Shown here in pieces: positions 51,236-61,882 of a stretch of DNA of 64,000 nt; within the stretch, counting starts at the first letter, position 1; each line of letters begins with the position of its first letter. Both the position numbers and the translations under genes were made by a program. The stretch spans positions 78,799 through 142,798 of the forward strand of contig JAJZDX010000010.1 in NCBI GenBank assembly GCA_021805865.1, in the 5' to 3' direction. The stretch is from Pseudomonadota bacterium. Its GTDB lineage: Bacteria > Pseudomonadota > Gammaproteobacteria > Steroidobacterales > Steroidobacteraceae. Under the pieces are notes generated by a model. It saw nothing but the letters and a program-made list of their open reading frames with translations, ran no database searches and was not told where the DNA came from.

Positions 51236-51768
51236 GGAGCCGCGGGGGCGGGCTCGGCCAGCGCCCGGCCGAGCGCCGCGCGCACCCTCGCCGGCAGGCT
51301 GCCGCGCAGGTCGGCAAACAGCGCCACCTCTTCGCGGTGATGGTGGTGCTCGAGCAGGTGCTTGAGCGTGCGCTCCCGGTCGAGCAGGCCGATCAACATG
51401 CCGGCGGGCGCCCCGTGATGCCGGGCGCGGGTCAGCCACTCGTCCACCTTCTCAAGGTACAGCCGCACGCGCCGGTGCTCAGCGCGGTAAAGCTCCGTCG
51501 TCCAGCGCTGATGCGCCGCCGCGGGGACCTGCGCCGGGTCGAGCACGAACCGTTCCTCGATTTCCATGTGGCGATAGAGCCGCTCGCGGTAGCCCCCGAG
51601 GAGTCTGGCGGCCATCGCCCAGTCACGGTCGAGCAGCGCTTCCTGATGGTGCGCGAACAGCCGTGTCAGCTCTGCGTGCTCCTCGGTGAGCGCGGCGAAC
51701 GGGTCGAGGACTGCGTCCATGGATGCAGCGTAGCCATCGGGCGGAAGCGGTGCCTTGATGGTGGTCAA
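51232..51768 (-). CDS. Hemerythrin HHE-domain protein
   Basis: The 178-residue four-helix protein has spaced histidine/glutamate motifs (LTEEHAELTRLFAHH, YRHMEIEERF, YRAEHRRVRLY, LKHLLEHHHHREEVALFADL) that match hemerythrin-like diiron ligands. Such domains bind O2, NO or iron. A TTG at 51768 overlaps the Rieske gene stop and has GGGAG seven bases upstream; an ATG at 51720 lacks a ribosome-binding site and is the alternative. Coupling to a Rieske ferredoxin hints at oxygen- or redox-linked chemistry. Confidence 0.83.
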   Translation of the reverse strand: MTTIKAPLPPDGYAASMDAVLDPFAALTEEHAELTRLFAHHQEALLDRDWAMAARLLGGYRERLYRHMEIEERFVLDPAQVPAAAHQRWTTELYRAEHRRVRLYLEKVDEWLTRARHHGAPAGMLIGLLDRERTLKHLLEHHHHREEVALFADLRGSLPARVRAALGRALAEPAPAAP

Positions 51769-52094
51769 TCAGAGGCTCCCTGGCGGTCGTCGCAGATCTC
51801 GATGATCCCGCAGCGCACGCGTACCGGGAAGCTGTGCACCGGCTCGTGCGCGGGGGTGTTGCGGACCTCGCCGGTGCGCACGCAGAATTCAGCCAGATGG
51901 CGCGGGCAGACGATGTGATCGCCTTCGAGCCAGCCGGTCGAGAGCGGGCTGCCGTAGTGCGAGCACACGTCCTCGATGGCGAAATACTCGCCATCGAGGT
52001 TGAATATCGCGACGTCCGTGCCGTTGACTGCGAGCACCGTCCACTCGCGGTTGGCCAGATCGCCCACACGGCCCGCCTCGAACCACTGCGGCAT
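51765..52094 (-). CDS. Rieske [2Fe-2S] ferredoxin-type protein
   Basis: The 109-residue single-domain Rieske protein has C44-x-H46 (CSHYGSP) and C63-x2-H66 (CPRHLAEF), the full set of cluster ligands. The second box is usually CPWHG; here it is CPRHL. Such proteins serve as electron carriers to dioxygenases or act as NirD-like subunits. No oxygenase is encoded nearby. Translationally coupled to the downstream hemerythrin gene. The 169 bp between it and the exonuclease gene shows nothing recognisable. Confidence 0.88.
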   Translation of the reverse strand: MPQWFEAGRVGDLANREWTVLAVNGTDVAIFNLDGEYFAIEDVCSHYGSPLSTGWLEGDHIVCPRHLAEFCVRTGEVRNTPAHEPVHSFPVRVRCGIIEICDDRQGASD

Positions 52095-52263
52095 CGGTCG
52101 TTCTCTGTCTGGAGGGGAAGTCCCTGAGGGCCCGCCGGCATTCTAGGGACGGGGAAGGGAGGCCGGGTTGCGCTTTGTCAAGTGAGCGCCCGGAAAAATC
52201 CCGCTCTGCGGCCGCGTTTCCCCGAAGCAGCGCCGTGCGTGAGGAGCGGCGCAGCCAGGGGCT

Positions 52264-53067
52264 TCAAGCATCGAGCGTGATGCTGACGGGGCAGTGATCG
52301 CTGCCCATGACATCGGCGTGGATCTCGGCGGCCTTGACGGCCTTGCGGAGGCTTTCGGAGACCAGCACGTAATCGATTCTCCACCCGACGTTGCGCGCGC
52401 GGGAATTGGCGAAGTGGCTCCACCAGGTGTAGTGGCCCTTGCCCTGCTTGAACAGGCGCAACGTGTCGATGAAGCCTGCGTCGATGAAGTGCTGGAAGCC
52501 CGCGCGCTCCTCGTCCGTGAAGCCCTTCTTGCCGCGATTCGGTCCGGGGTTGGCGAGGTCGAGCTCGGTGTGCGCGACGTTCAGATCGCCGCAGAACACC
52601 ACCGGCTTTTTCGTCTCGAGCTGCTTGCAGTGGGCGAGGAAGGCCGGATCCCAGTGCTGGTGGCGCAGATCGAGCCGGCTCAAGTCATCCTTGGCGTTCG
52701 GCGTATACACGGTGACGATGTAGAGCTTCGGGTATTCGGCGGTGATCACCCGGCCCTCCTGCAGGCTGTCGCGGCCCTCACGGTCGGTGAAGCGGTACTT
52801 CCGGGCGAGCGCCGGCGAGATGCCGTTGACGACCGAGAGCGGCTCGGCGCGCGTGAACACGGCCGTGCCCGAGTAGCCCTTCTTCACCGCCGAGTTCCAG
52901 TACTCGCGATAGCCATGGCCGTTGAGGTCGATGTCGGCCTGGCCGCGCTCGGCCTTGGTCTCCTGCAGGCACAGGACGTCGGGCCGGTGCGTCTTGATGA
53001 AGCTCTGCAGCGTGCCTTTCTTGGTGACGGAGCGGATGCCGTTGACGTTCCAGGAGTAGATTTTCAT
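52264..53067 (-). CDS. xth: Exodeoxyribonuclease III
   Basis: The 267-residue protein has the EEP-nuclease motifs: SWNVNGIRS at the N-terminus, the metal-binding glutamate in LQETK, the GDLNVAHTELDL motif, WRIDYVLVS, and the terminal GSDHCPV. It is the AP endonuclease/3'-5' exonuclease of base-excision repair. The ATG at 53067 begins the family-typical MKIYSWN. Transcribed alone as far as spacing shows. Confidence 0.94.
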   Translation of the reverse strand: MKIYSWNVNGIRSVTKKGTLQSFIKTHRPDVLCLQETKAERGQADIDLNGHGYREYWNSAVKKGYSGTAVFTRAEPLSVVNGISPALARKYRFTDREGRDSLQEGRVITAEYPKLYIVTVYTPNAKDDLSRLDLRHQHWDPAFLAHCKQLETKKPVVFCGDLNVAHTELDLANPGPNRGKKGFTDEERAGFQHFIDAGFIDTLRLFKQGKGHYTWWSHFANSRARNVGWRIDYVLVSESLRKAVKAAEIHADVMGSDHCPVSITLDA

Positions 53068-53260
53068 CAGCGAGAGCCCTTGCGCGCTACCACAGCGGGA
53101 TCAGGAACCGATTCGCCTTCAGGCGGGAAGCCTGCGGCTCGCTGGTGAAATGTACAGACCCGAAGACCCGGTCTCAAGTGCCATCCGGCACCGCGTCGAC
53201 TGCGCCGGGGCTGCGCCCCTGCGCGCGCTCACCGACCGGCGGCCGGGGCCCCGTTGCCTC

Positions 53261-53818
53261 TCAGGCGTCGGGGACCGGCCAGACCTTCACGCCGGGCTTG
53301 CCCTGCATGCGCTGCCAGACCTCCGACAGCCCGAGCAGCGGGATGCCGACGTAGCCGCGCATCACGAGCTTGCGGCCACCGTCGATGAGGCGCAGCTCGC
53401 AGTCGTACACCCGGCCCGTGCGCGGGTCGAGAATGTTCCCGCCGACATACTTGCCGTCCCGGTAGCGCAGGTCGCGCATCAGCACCAGGCCGTCCATGAG
53501 CTGGTCCTTGCGGCCGCCGGTGCAGTGGGTGCAACGCGCGGCGCGGTTGTCCGCCGGCGAGAGCGGCTCGATGCGTCCGTAGTACAGGCCGTTCTGCTCA
53601 TAAATCGCGACCAGCCCGACCGGCCTGCCCGCGTGGTCGAGCGGCGACCACAGCCCCACCGGAGTCGACCAGCCACCGGTTGCCGCGCTTGCCGGGACCA
53701 TGGGCAGCGCCAGCAGGAGCGGCAGCAGAGCGAGGGCTCGCAAGGCGAGCCGCGCGGCGCGAGGGCCCCTCGCGCGGCTGCGCACGAGATGGCGAAAGAG
53801 GGGATTCACATTGCGCAT
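53261..53818 (-). CDS. DUF2147 periplasmic protein
   Basis: The 185-residue protein has a long, arginine-rich signal peptide (hydrophobic core LALRALALLPLLLALPMVP, cleavage near ASAA). The DUF2147 domain follows with GLWSPLDHAGRPVGLVAIYEQNG, YYGRIEPL, CTHC, LVLMRDLRYRDGKYVGGNILDPRTGRVYDC and GGRKLVMRGYVGIPLLG. The family is secreted and of unknown function. The CTHC pair (about residues 95-98) lies in the usual position. Confidence 0.85.
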   Translation of the reverse strand: MRNVNPLFRHLVRSRARGPRAARLALRALALLPLLLALPMVPASAATGGWSTPVGLWSPLDHAGRPVGLVAIYEQNGLYYGRIEPLSPADNRAARCTHCTGGRKDQLMDGLVLMRDLRYRDGKYVGGNILDPRTGRVYDCELRLIDGGRKLVMRGYVGIPLLGLSEVWQRMQGKPGVKVWPVPDA

Positions 53819-54117
53819 AGGCGAGGCATCGTACCGGGTTGCGTGCCGCGCCAGGAAGTGAATGAATCCCAAAATTCCTTGCTGCAGCGGCTCGGGATCA
53901 ACCCCGGCATGTCGTGATACGGCGACAGCGCCGCCCCCCGGCATGCACCGTGCCATACGCGCTCGTGTGCGCCCATCGCTTCCCCGCGGGTTCGACGCCC
54001 GCTCGTGCGGCCGCTTGAGCCTTACCAACCGCGCCGGCCCGTATCCAACTCGATCCGGCGGGTCGTGCGATCGGGCTTCACCACCGCTCCTCGAGGCGCT
54101 TTGGCCGGCAAGACCGC
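53819..54117. other. 299-bp intergenic region without a recognisable gene
   Basis: It lies between the DUF2147 start and the YccF stop, both on the minus strand. I see no open frame with gene-like composition, no RNA gene and no strong promoter. The composition is slightly less GC-rich just upstream of DUF2147. Confidence 0.5.
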
Positions 54118-54510
54118 TTACGCGGTGCGCAGCGTGACGATGGTCTTGCCGTAGGGGGTGAGCGAGAGGTGCGCGAGCTTCAGATGCTGCACGGCGAACG
54201 GGATGCCGATGATGGTCACGGCCAGCACCAGCGCGAGGATCAGGTGTCCGAGGGCGAGCCACAGGCCACCGAAGATGATCCAGACGATGTTGCCGACCAA
54301 AGAGAGCACCTTGCCCGCTTCGCTGCTGTCCGGCTTGTCGACGATTTCCCTGCCGAACGGCCAGAACGAGAAAGTCCCGATGCGAAACGCCGCGATGGCA
54401 TAGGGGATGCCGATGATGGTCAAGGCGGCCAGGATGCCCGCCAGCCACCAGCCGAGCCCCATGACGAATCCGCCGAGGATGAACCAGATGAGATTCCCGA
54501 GCAGACGCAT
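54118..54510 (-). CDS. yccF: YccF-family inner-membrane protein
   Basis: The 130-residue protein contains two YccF repeats: LIWFILGGFVMGLGWWLAG followed by ALTIIGIPYAIAAFRIG, then NIVWIIFGGLWLALGHLI followed by AVTIIGIPFAVQHLKLA. The W-x-I/F-x-x-G-G...I-I-G-I-P pattern repeated twice is diagnostic. Four hydrophobic segments predict an inner-membrane protein of unknown function. ATG at 54510. Confidence 0.93.
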   Translation of the reverse strand: MRLLGNLIWFILGGFVMGLGWWLAGILAALTIIGIPYAIAAFRIGTFSFWPFGREIVDKPDSSEAGKVLSLVGNIVWIIFGGLWLALGHLILALVLAVTIIGIPFAVQHLKLAHLSLTPYGKTIVTLRTA

Positions 54511-54637
54511 GGCGCTTTCCCCTGACAGGCTTCGCGGCCGGATCCTACCCCGGCCGCCGATCTTTGTCTGTAGCCTTCGTAGAGAGGCGCGTTCAACACC
54601 CGCGCGCTCGGGCATCGGGCCGGCCGTGTGTCCCTGG

Positions 54638-54658
54638 GAGGGCGTGTTTGGCGCCCTC
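54638..54658 (-). terminator. Hairpin at the end of the ferredoxin gene
   Basis: GAGGGCG (54638-54644) pairs with CGCCCTC (54652-54658) with a 7-base loop. It overlaps the ferredoxin stop codon. No T-tract is seen on the minus strand. Confidence 0.35.
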
Positions 54659-54923
54659 AGCGCTCGATCACCACATCGGTCAGAGGGCGGCTGCAGCAGG
54701 TGAGGATGTAGCCGAGATCGATGTGGCGGGGCAGGAGGCCGCCCTGGTGGCGCATGTCGACCCGGCCGCAGAGGAGCTTCGCGCGGCATCTGCCGCAGGT
54801 CCCGTCCCGGCACTGGCTCGGCAACGGCACCCCCGCGGCCTCGCCTGCCTCGAGGAGGGTCTGGCCGGGGCGGCACTCGACGGTGCACCCCGAGATGCTG
54901 AAGGTGACCGTTGTGGCGGGCAT
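54657..54923 (-). CDS. [2Fe-2S] plant-type ferredoxin
   Basis: The 88-residue protein has the plant-type cluster signature C38-x4-C43-x2-C46 (CRDGTCGRC) and a distal cysteine C76/C77 (YILTCCSRP). It has the XylT/NQR-like N-terminal strand pattern TFSISGCTVECRPGQTLLEAGEAAG. It is a soluble one-electron carrier and could be a partner of the Fpr-type reductase at 26459-27274, though the genes are not adjacent. It is divergent from the ABC transporter genes across 141 bp. Confidence 0.9.
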   Translation of the reverse strand: MPATTVTFSISGCTVECRPGQTLLEAGEAAGVPLPSQCRDGTCGRCRAKLLCGRVDMRHQGGLLPRHIDLGYILTCCSRPLTDVVIER

Positions 54924-55064
54924 GCCCGCACTTTGGTGCGTGCCGCCTCGTCGTGTCAATCCGTCCCCGGACGGGAACCGGGACCGGCCCGGGCGTGAGG
55001 CGGGTGCGGTGAGTGCCGGCGCGAACCGTGCAGGGGAGCGGCGCCACCGGCTATCCTTGGAACG

Positions 55065-55987
<923 letters not shown>

Positions 55988-55991
<4 letters not shown>

Positions 55992-56749
55992 ATCTCGAGG
56001 CGATCGGCGCGATCTACAGGTACGAGATGGCCCGGGCCCGGCGCACGGTGACGCAGACCATCGTTTCGCCCGTGATCTCCACCTCGCTGTACTTCGTGGT
56101 GTTCGGCGCGGCGCTCGGCTCGCGCATCCAGAGCGTGGGAGGAGTGGGCTACGGCTCGTTCATCGTGCCCGGGCTGGTGATGCTGTCGCTCCTCGGTCAG
56201 AGCATCTCCAACGCCTCCTTCGGCATCTACTTTCCCCGTTTCACGGGCACGATCTACGAGATCCTCTCGGCGCCGGTCTCGCCGGTGGAGATCGTCCTGG
56301 GATACGCCGGCGCCGCCGCGACCAAATCGGTCATTCTCGGGGCGATCATCCTCCTCACCGCGGGCCTGTTCGTGCCGCTGCATTTCCTGCATCCGGTGTG
56401 GATGGTGGCGTTCCTCGTCCTCACGGCGGTGACCTTCAGCCTGGTCGGATTCATCATCGGCATCTGGGCCGACGGCTTCGAGAAGCTGCAGATCGTGCCG
56501 CTGCTCATCGTCACTCCCCTGACGTTCCTCGGCGGCAGCTTCTACTCGATCAACATGCTGCCGCGCCCCTGGCGCACGGTGGCGCTGTTCGATCCGGTGG
56601 TATACCTGATCAGCGGCTTTCGCTGGAGCTTCTACGGGATCGCCGACGTGAATGTCGGAGTGAGCCTTGCGATGACCGCGGTGTTTCTCGCGGTATCGCT
56701 CGCCATCGTCTGGTGGATTTTCCGCACCGGGTACCGGCTGAAGACCTGA
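55988..56749 (+). CDS. ABC-2 transporter permease (YadH-like)
   Basis: The 253-residue protein has six predicted membrane helices and the ABC-2 layout: an N-terminal cytosolic helix ([23 protein letters not shown]), [15 protein letters not shown], a central [22 protein letters not shown] amphipathic segment, and [14 protein letters not shown] before the last helices. It forms the membrane channel for the adjacent ATPase; ATG 55988 overlaps the ATPase stop. It converges on the sarcosine oxidase gamma gene, 13 bp away. Confidence 0.93.
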
Positions 56750-56762
56750 GCGGGGCTGCGGC

Positions 56763-57311
56763 TCACGGGGTGAGCTCGCGGGCGGCCAGCGCCAGGATCT
56801 TCGACAGGTAGGCGGCGAACGAGCGCCAGACCTCGAGGTGAAAGCTGTGCTCGGCGGTGCGCCAGAGGACGACTTCCGCCTTGGCGAGCACGGTGCGGGT
56901 GCACATGCCCACGGGGAAGGCGCCCGGATCGAGGTCGAGCGGGCAGCCGCAGTTGAGCAGCACTTCGGCCTGAGGTCCTCGCACCTCGAGTGCGCACTGG
57001 CGGTGAGTGACATCGACCAGGGAGTGGGCCCGGCCGCCGAGCGCTTCGCGCAGCAGCTGGGTGAGCTCGATGAGTTGCCTTTGCGGAGCGAGCAGCAGCC
57101 GCTCATCGGGTCCCAGCCACAGCGCCGAGCGGCCGGACTCCGAGACGGCGCGGCAGGCCGCCTCGGTGAACGGCAGTCCGAGCGCCGCCAGGGCCGCCGC
57201 CAGGGTGTCGGAGCCGCCCCGCAGCAGCAGGCGCGTCATCGGCGGAAGGGGGCGCACGAGCGGGCTTGCCGCGACGTACGGCCCCTGGCGCGCGGCGGAT
57301 AAATCACGCAT
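56763..57311 (-). CDS. soxG: Sarcosine oxidase, gamma subunit
   Basis: The 182-residue protein shows the SoxG pattern: GSDTLAAALAALGL, LWLGPDERLLL, the DVTHRQCALEVRGPQAEVLLNCGCPLDL region, and HLEVWRSFAAYLSKIL near the C-terminus. It is the small GCV_T-like subunit that completes heterotetrameric sarcosine oxidase. The ATG at 57311 overlaps the end of soxA by 8 bp, so it is the last gene of the soxBDAG operon. Confidence 0.9.
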   Translation of the reverse strand: MRDLSAARQGPYVAASPLVRPLPPMTRLLLRGGSDTLAAALAALGLPFTEAACRAVSESGRSALWLGPDERLLLAPQRQLIELTQLLREALGGRAHSLVDVTHRQCALEVRGPQAEVLLNCGCPLDLDPGAFPVGMCTRTVLAKAEVVLWRTAEHSFHLEVWRSFAAYLSKILALAARELTP

Positions 57312-60306
57312 TCTGGCGGCTCCCCTTCGGGTCGTAGAACACCGGTGAGACGACTTGCACGGACAGGTTCCCCCCGGGCATCGGTACGTACAGGGTCTGT
57401 CCCATGCGCTCGCGGCCTGCACGCACGAGTGCCAGCGCGATGGACCGGCCCAGCGTCGCGCTGTAGTAGGAGGATGTCACGTGGCCGATGGGACGGGTGG
57501 GCGGCGTGACCCTCGCATCGGGCACGATCTGCGCGCCTTCCTCCAGCACGACATGGGGCTCGGCGGTGAGCAGGCCCACCAGCTGCTTGCGCTCGGGGCC
57601 GTGCATGACCGGCCGCTCGAGCGCCCGCTTGCCGACGAAGTCGGATTTCCTCGTGCCGGCAGCCCAGGCGAGCCCCGCATCGTCCGGGGTCACCGTGCCA
57701 TCGGTGTCCTGACCGACGATGATGTAGCCCTTCTCGGCGCGCAGCACGTGCATCGCCTCGGTGCCATAGGGAGTGATGCCGTGCGGGCGGCCGGCTTCAT
57801 ACACCGCCTCCCACACCGCCGCACCGAAGTCCGCCGGAACGTTGATCTCGAACCCGAGCTCGCCGGTGAAGCTCACGCGAAAGAGGCGCATCGGCACCCC
57901 GCAGATCCGTCCCGGCGCCACGCTCATGTGCGGCAGAGCGGCCGCCGACAGATCAACATCCTGCACCAGACCTTCCAGCACGTGGCGGGCGCCCGGTCCC
58001 TGCACGGCAATCACCGCCCACTGCTCCGTGGTGGAGGTCAGCCACACGCTGAGATCCCGCCATTCGGTCTGCAGGTAGTCTTCCATCATGGCGAGCACGC
58101 GGGCCGCGCCGCCGGTGGTCGTCGTGACGTGGAAACGATCCTCGGCGATTCGAGCGACGATGCCGTCGTCGTAGACGAAACCATCGTCGCGCAGCAGGAT
58201 GCCGTAACGGCAGCGCCCGACCGCGAGGCTCGTCCAGCTGTTGATGTACAACCGATTCATGAACGTCACGGCGTCCTTGCCGACGACCTCGATCTTGCCG
58301 AGGGTCGAGGCGTCGAACAAGCCGCAGCTCGTGCGCACGGACTGGCACTCGCGGTTCACGGCGGCATGCATGCTCTCGCCATTGCGGGGAAAGTAGCGTG
58401 CGCGCTTCCAGAGGCCGACGTCCTCGAACACCGCTCCCTCGTGCACCGCCCAGTCGTGGATCGGGGTCGTGCGGACCGGATCGAACAGCTCGCCCCGCGC
58501 GTAGCCGGCGAAGCTGCCGAAGGTCACCGGCGTGTAGGGCATGCGGAAAGTCGTGAGGCCGACCTCCGGGATGGCCTTGCCGATCTGTCGCGCCACGATC
58601 CCGAGCGCGTTGAGATTGGAGATCTTGCCCTGATCGGTTGCCATGCCGGTGGTGGTATAGCGCTTGATGTGCTCGATCGAGCGGAAGCCCTCGCGGGCCG
58701 CGAGCGAGAGATCCCGCGAGGTGACGTCGTTCTGCCAGTCGACGAAGGCCTTGATGGCGGGGCGGCCCGCGGGCTGGGGCAGCTCGCCCGGGACGGCTGC
58801 CCCGGCGGCCTCAAGGAGCGGTGGCTCGCGGATGATGGCGCCGATGGCGAGACCCGCATCGCGGGCGGCCAGGGCCCCGGCGCTCTCCCCGTCACGGCGT
58901 GCCGCCTCGGCGGAGAATATGCCGCGGCATGCGCCGGCGCAGCGCGCCTTCTCCGGCGACTGCCCGGGCAGGAAGGCCTGTAGCGCCTCATTCCAGTGCA
59001 GCTTGCCGCGCGACTGCGAAAAGAGGTGAACGCTCGGGGTGTGGCCGCCGGACATCAGCACCAGGTCGCAGGCGATGCGCTCCGCCGCGCCCTGGGGCTG
59101 TCCTTGCGCATCGAGCCTCTGGATACGGATGCCCTGGACGCGCAGCCGGCCGGTGGTGCCGACAACGGTGGCTGCGGTGTGCAGGGGCAGTCCCGCCCGG
59201 CGGGCTGCTTCGGGCAGCTCGCCCGCGGCCTGCGGGCGCACATCGACGATGGCCGCAATGGTCACGCCCGCCCGATGCAGATCGAGCGCCGAGCGGTACG
59301 CCTCGTCGCTCGCGGTGAGCAGAACCGCGCGTCTGCCGGCGAGTACGCCGTAACGGTTGAGATAGGAGCGGGCGGCGCCGGCGAGCAGGATGCCGGGCCG
59401 GTCATTGCCGGGAAATACCAGCGGGCGCTCGATCGCGCCGGTGGCGAGGAGCACCTCTTTGGCGCGGACCTGCCATTGCCGCTCGCGAGGCTGGCGGGGA
59501 TCGGGCTGCGCCAGGTGCTCGGTCAGGCGCTGCTCGAGCCCGATCAGGTTATGAGGAAAGTAACCGAAGGCCGTGGTGCGCGTGAGCACGGTGACCCGCG
59601 GATGGTTCATCAGCCCCTGGATGGTGCGTGAAAGCCATTCCCCGTCGCCGAGCGCCGCGCCCGGATCCGTCTCGGAGAGCAGCGAGCCGCCGAGCTGCGG
59701 CTGCTGCTCGCAGAGGATGATCCTCGCGCCGCTCTCGGCGGCGGCGTGCGCGGCGGCGAGCCCGGCGGGTCCGCCGCCCACGATCAGCACATCGCAGTGG
59801 GCAAAGCGGTTGGAGTAGCTGTCCGGATCGGGGTGCTCGGGGGCGCGGCCGAGGCCGGCCGCGGCGCGGATCTTCGGCTCATAGAGCCACTGCCAGGCGC
59901 GCCGCGGCCACATGAAGGTCTTGTAGTAAAAGCCTGCCGGAATGAACGGCGAGAGCAGGCCGCTCACGGCGCCCACATCGAGCTTGAGGCTCGGCCAGCG
60001 GTTCTGGCTCTCGGCGACGAGCCCCTCGTACAGCTCGACCTCGGTGGCGCGCAGATTGGGCGTCACCCGGGCGGCGTCGCGCCGGATCGCCACCAGGGCG
60101 CTGGGCTCCTCGGGTCCGGCGGTGAGTACGCCCCGGGGGCGGTGGTACTTGAACGAGCGGCCGACCAGGTGCACGTCATTGGCCAGCAGCGCCGAGGCGA
60201 GAGTGTCGCCCTCGAAGCCGGTCAACTCGCGGCCATCGAAGGTGAAGCGCACCGTTCGCGCGCGGTTGATCCGGCCGCCCGAGGGGGTACGTAACGCCTG
60301 GCTCAT
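57304..60306 (-). CDS. soxA: Sarcosine oxidase, alpha subunit
   Basis: The 1000-residue protein has an N-terminal 2Fe-2S-like ferredoxin fold domain (FTFDGRELTGFEGDTLASALLAN). A Rossmann FAD/NAD domain follows (LIVGGGPAGLAAAHAAAESG at about 175-195). The C-terminal half is the tetrahydrofolate-binding aminomethyltransferase-like domain (MHAAVNRECQSVRTSCGLFDAST, LGFEINVPADFG, GYIIVGQDTDGTVTPDD). The alpha subunit passes the C1 unit from sarcosine to tetrahydrofolate. The start overlaps soxD's stop by 4 bp. Confidence 0.95.
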   Translation of the reverse strand: MSQALRTPSGGRINRARTVRFTFDGRELTGFEGDTLASALLANDVHLVGRSFKYHRPRGVLTAGPEEPSALVAIRRDAARVTPNLRATEVELYEGLVAESQNRWPSLKLDVGAVSGLLSPFIPAGFYYKTFMWPRRAWQWLYEPKIRAAAGLGRAPEHPDPDSYSNRFAHCDVLIVGGGPAGLAAAHAAAESGARIILCEQQPQLGGSLLSETDPGAALGDGEWLSRTIQGLMNHPRVTVLTRTTAFGYFPHNLIGLEQRLTEHLAQPDPRQPRERQWQVRAKEVLLATGAIERPLVFPGNDRPGILLAGAARSYLNRYGVLAGRRAVLLTASDEAYRSALDLHRAGVTIAAIVDVRPQAAGELPEAARRAGLPLHTAATVVGTTGRLRVQGIRIQRLDAQGQPQGAAERIACDLVLMSGGHTPSVHLFSQSRGKLHWNEALQAFLPGQSPEKARCAGACRGIFSAEAARRDGESAGALAARDAGLAIGAIIREPPLLEAAGAAVPGELPQPAGRPAIKAFVDWQNDVTSRDLSLAAREGFRSIEHIKRYTTTGMATDQGKISNLNALGIVARQIGKAIPEVGLTTFRMPYTPVTFGSFAGYARGELFDPVRTTPIHDWAVHEGAVFEDVGLWKRARYFPRNGESMHAAVNRECQSVRTSCGLFDASTLGKIEVVGKDAVTFMNRLYINSWTSLAVGRCRYGILLRDDGFVYDDGIVARIAEDRFHVTTTTGGAARVLAMMEDYLQTEWRDLSVWLTSTTEQWAVIAVQGPGARHVLEGLVQDVDLSAAALPHMSVAPGRICGVPMRLFRVSFTGELGFEINVPADFGAAVWEAVYEAGRPHGITPYGTEAMHVLRAEKGYIIVGQDTDGTVTPDDAGLAWAAGTRKSDFVGKRALERPVMHGPERKQLVGLLTAEPHVVLEEGAQIVPDARVTPPTRPIGHVTSSYYSATLGRSIALALVRAGRERMGQTLYVPMPGGNLSVQVVSPVFYDPKGSRQNA

Positions 60307-60614
60307 GTCGTGGCCTTTCGCAGCTGCGCCTGCGCCTGCGCCTGCGCCGGCGGCGGCTCGCCGACTTTGTAAGTGGCGAGGAAATGGTCCGATGTCGTGT
60401 CGCGCAGGGCGTTGAAGAAGCGGCCGCAGCCGTGCGTGTGCCGCCAGCGCTCGGCGTGCACGCCCTTGATGTTGTCACGGCGGTAGAGGTAATCGGCCCA
60501 TTGCTGGTCGGAACACGCGGAGGGATCGCCGGGACGGGCGATGTGCGCCTGTCCGCCGTGCACGAACTCGAGCTCCGGGCGCTCGCCGCAGTAGGGGCAG
60601 CTGATCAGCAGCAT
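60303..60614 (-). CDS. soxD: Sarcosine oxidase, delta subunit
   Basis: The 103-residue protein has the SoxD zinc site (C6-x2-C9 in CPYCGER, plus H and C in HTHGCGRFF) and the family pattern WADYLYRRDNIKGVHAERWRH followed by FLATYKVGE. A Q-A repeat (AQAQAQAQ) in the tail is unusual. It lies between soxB and soxA, 17 bp after soxB. Confidence 0.93.
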   Translation of the reverse strand: MLLISCPYCGERPELEFVHGGQAHIARPGDPSACSDQQWADYLYRRDNIKGVHAERWRHTHGCGRFFNALRDTTSDHFLATYKVGEPPPAQAQAQAQLRKATT

Positions 60615-60631
60615 CGAATGCTCCTCGTCCC

Positions 60632-61882
60632 TCAGTGCGCGACCGCGGCGGCGGCGGCTTCGTCGATCAGGTTGCCGTCGCGGAAGCGCTCGATGGTGAA
60701 GGGGGCGTTGATCGGGTGGGGGGCATCGTGGGCGATGGTCCAGGCGAGCAGGTGAGCGGCGCCCGGGGTGGCCTTGAACCCGCCGGTGCCCCAGCCACAG
60801 TTGACGTACAGCCCCGGCACGGGCGTCTTCGCGAGGATGGGCGAGCGATCCGGTGTGACATCGACGATGCCGCCCCAGCCGCGTAGCATGCGCAGCCGCC
60901 TGAACATGGGGAACAGCTCGCAGATCGCCTCGAGCGCGTGGCGGCTGATGTGCAGCCCCCCCCGCTGGGTATACGAGGTGTACGCGTCCGTGCCGGCGCC
61001 GATCACCATCTCGCCCTTGTCCGACTGGCTGATGTAGGCGTGGATGGTGTTGGACATCACCACGCAGGGGAAGATGGATTTCACCGGCTCGGAAACCAGC
61101 GCCTGCAGCGGGTAGCTCTCGATCGGCAGTTCGACGCCCGCCATCCTCATGATGACGCTGCTGTGACCGGCGGCCGAGACCCCGATTCTCGGTGCGCGGA
61201 TCACACCGCGGGTGGTCTCGACGGCGCAGGCGGCGCCACTGGCGTCACGCTCGATGCCGAGGACCTCGCAGTTCTCTATGATGTCGACGCCGAGGGCATC
61301 GGCGGCCCGGGCAAATCCCCAGGCCACCGCATCGTGGCGGGCGGTACCGCCGCGCCGCTGGTACGCCGCCCCGAGCACCGGGTAGCGGATGTCGTCGATC
61401 TTCAAGAGCGGGCAGCGGGTGCGCGCCTCCTGCGGCGTCAGCCATTCGTTGTCGACGCCGTTGGCGCGATTGGCGTGCACGTGCCGTTGAGACACCTGCA
61501 CGTCGTGAACCGTGTGAGCGAGCATCATGACGCCGCGCTGCGAAAACATCACGTTGTAGTTGAGGACCTGCGAGAGGCTTTCCCACAACTGCACCGAGTG
61601 GTCGTAGAGCGCGGCGCTCTCGTCGAACAGGTAGTTCGAGCGGATGATGGTGGTGTTCCGCCCGGTGTTTCCGCCCCCGATCCAGCCCTTTTCCAGTACA
61701 GCGACCCGGCTGATGCCGTGCTCCTTCGCCAGGTAGAAGGCCGCCCCGAGGCCGTGGCCTCCGCCCCCGACGATGATCGCGTCGTAGGCGGCCTTGGGCT
61801 CGGCCTGGCGCCACTGAGGCTGCCAGCCGCGCTGACCGGTGAGGCCCCGCCGGATGAGCGACAGGCCGGAGAAGCGTTGCAT
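60632..61882 (-). CDS. soxB: Sarcosine oxidase, beta subunit
   Basis: The 416-residue DAO-type flavoprotein begins with a conserved lead ([22 protein letters not shown]), then the FAD motif [22 protein letters not shown]. Further signatures are [15 protein letters not shown], the VSAAGHSS segment, and the C-terminal [37 protein letters not shown]. It oxidises sarcosine to glycine, generating H2O2 and a C1 unit. First gene of the leftward operon; the ATG at 61882 is the family-typical start (QRFSGLSLI). Confidence 0.95.
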   Translation of the reverse strand: MQRFSGLSLIRRGLTGQRGWQPQWRQAEPKAAYDAIIVGGGGHGLGAAFYLAKEHGISRVAVLEKGWIGGGNTGRNTTIIRSNYLFDESAALYDHSVQLWESLSQVLNYNVMFSQRGVMMLAHTVHDVQVSQRHVHANRANGVDNEWLTPQEARTRCPLLKIDDIRYPVLGAAYQRRGGTARHDAVAWGFARAADALGVDIIENCEVLGIERDASGAACAVETTRGVIRAPRIGVSAAGHSSVIMRMAGVELPIESYPLQALVSEPVKSIFPCVVMSNTIHAYISQSDKGEMVIGAGTDAYTSYTQRGGLHISRHALEAICELFPMFRRLRMLRGWGGIVDVTPDRSPILAKTPVPGLYVNCGWGTGGFKATPGAAHLLAWTIAHDAPHPINAPFTIERFRDGNLIDEAAAAAVAH

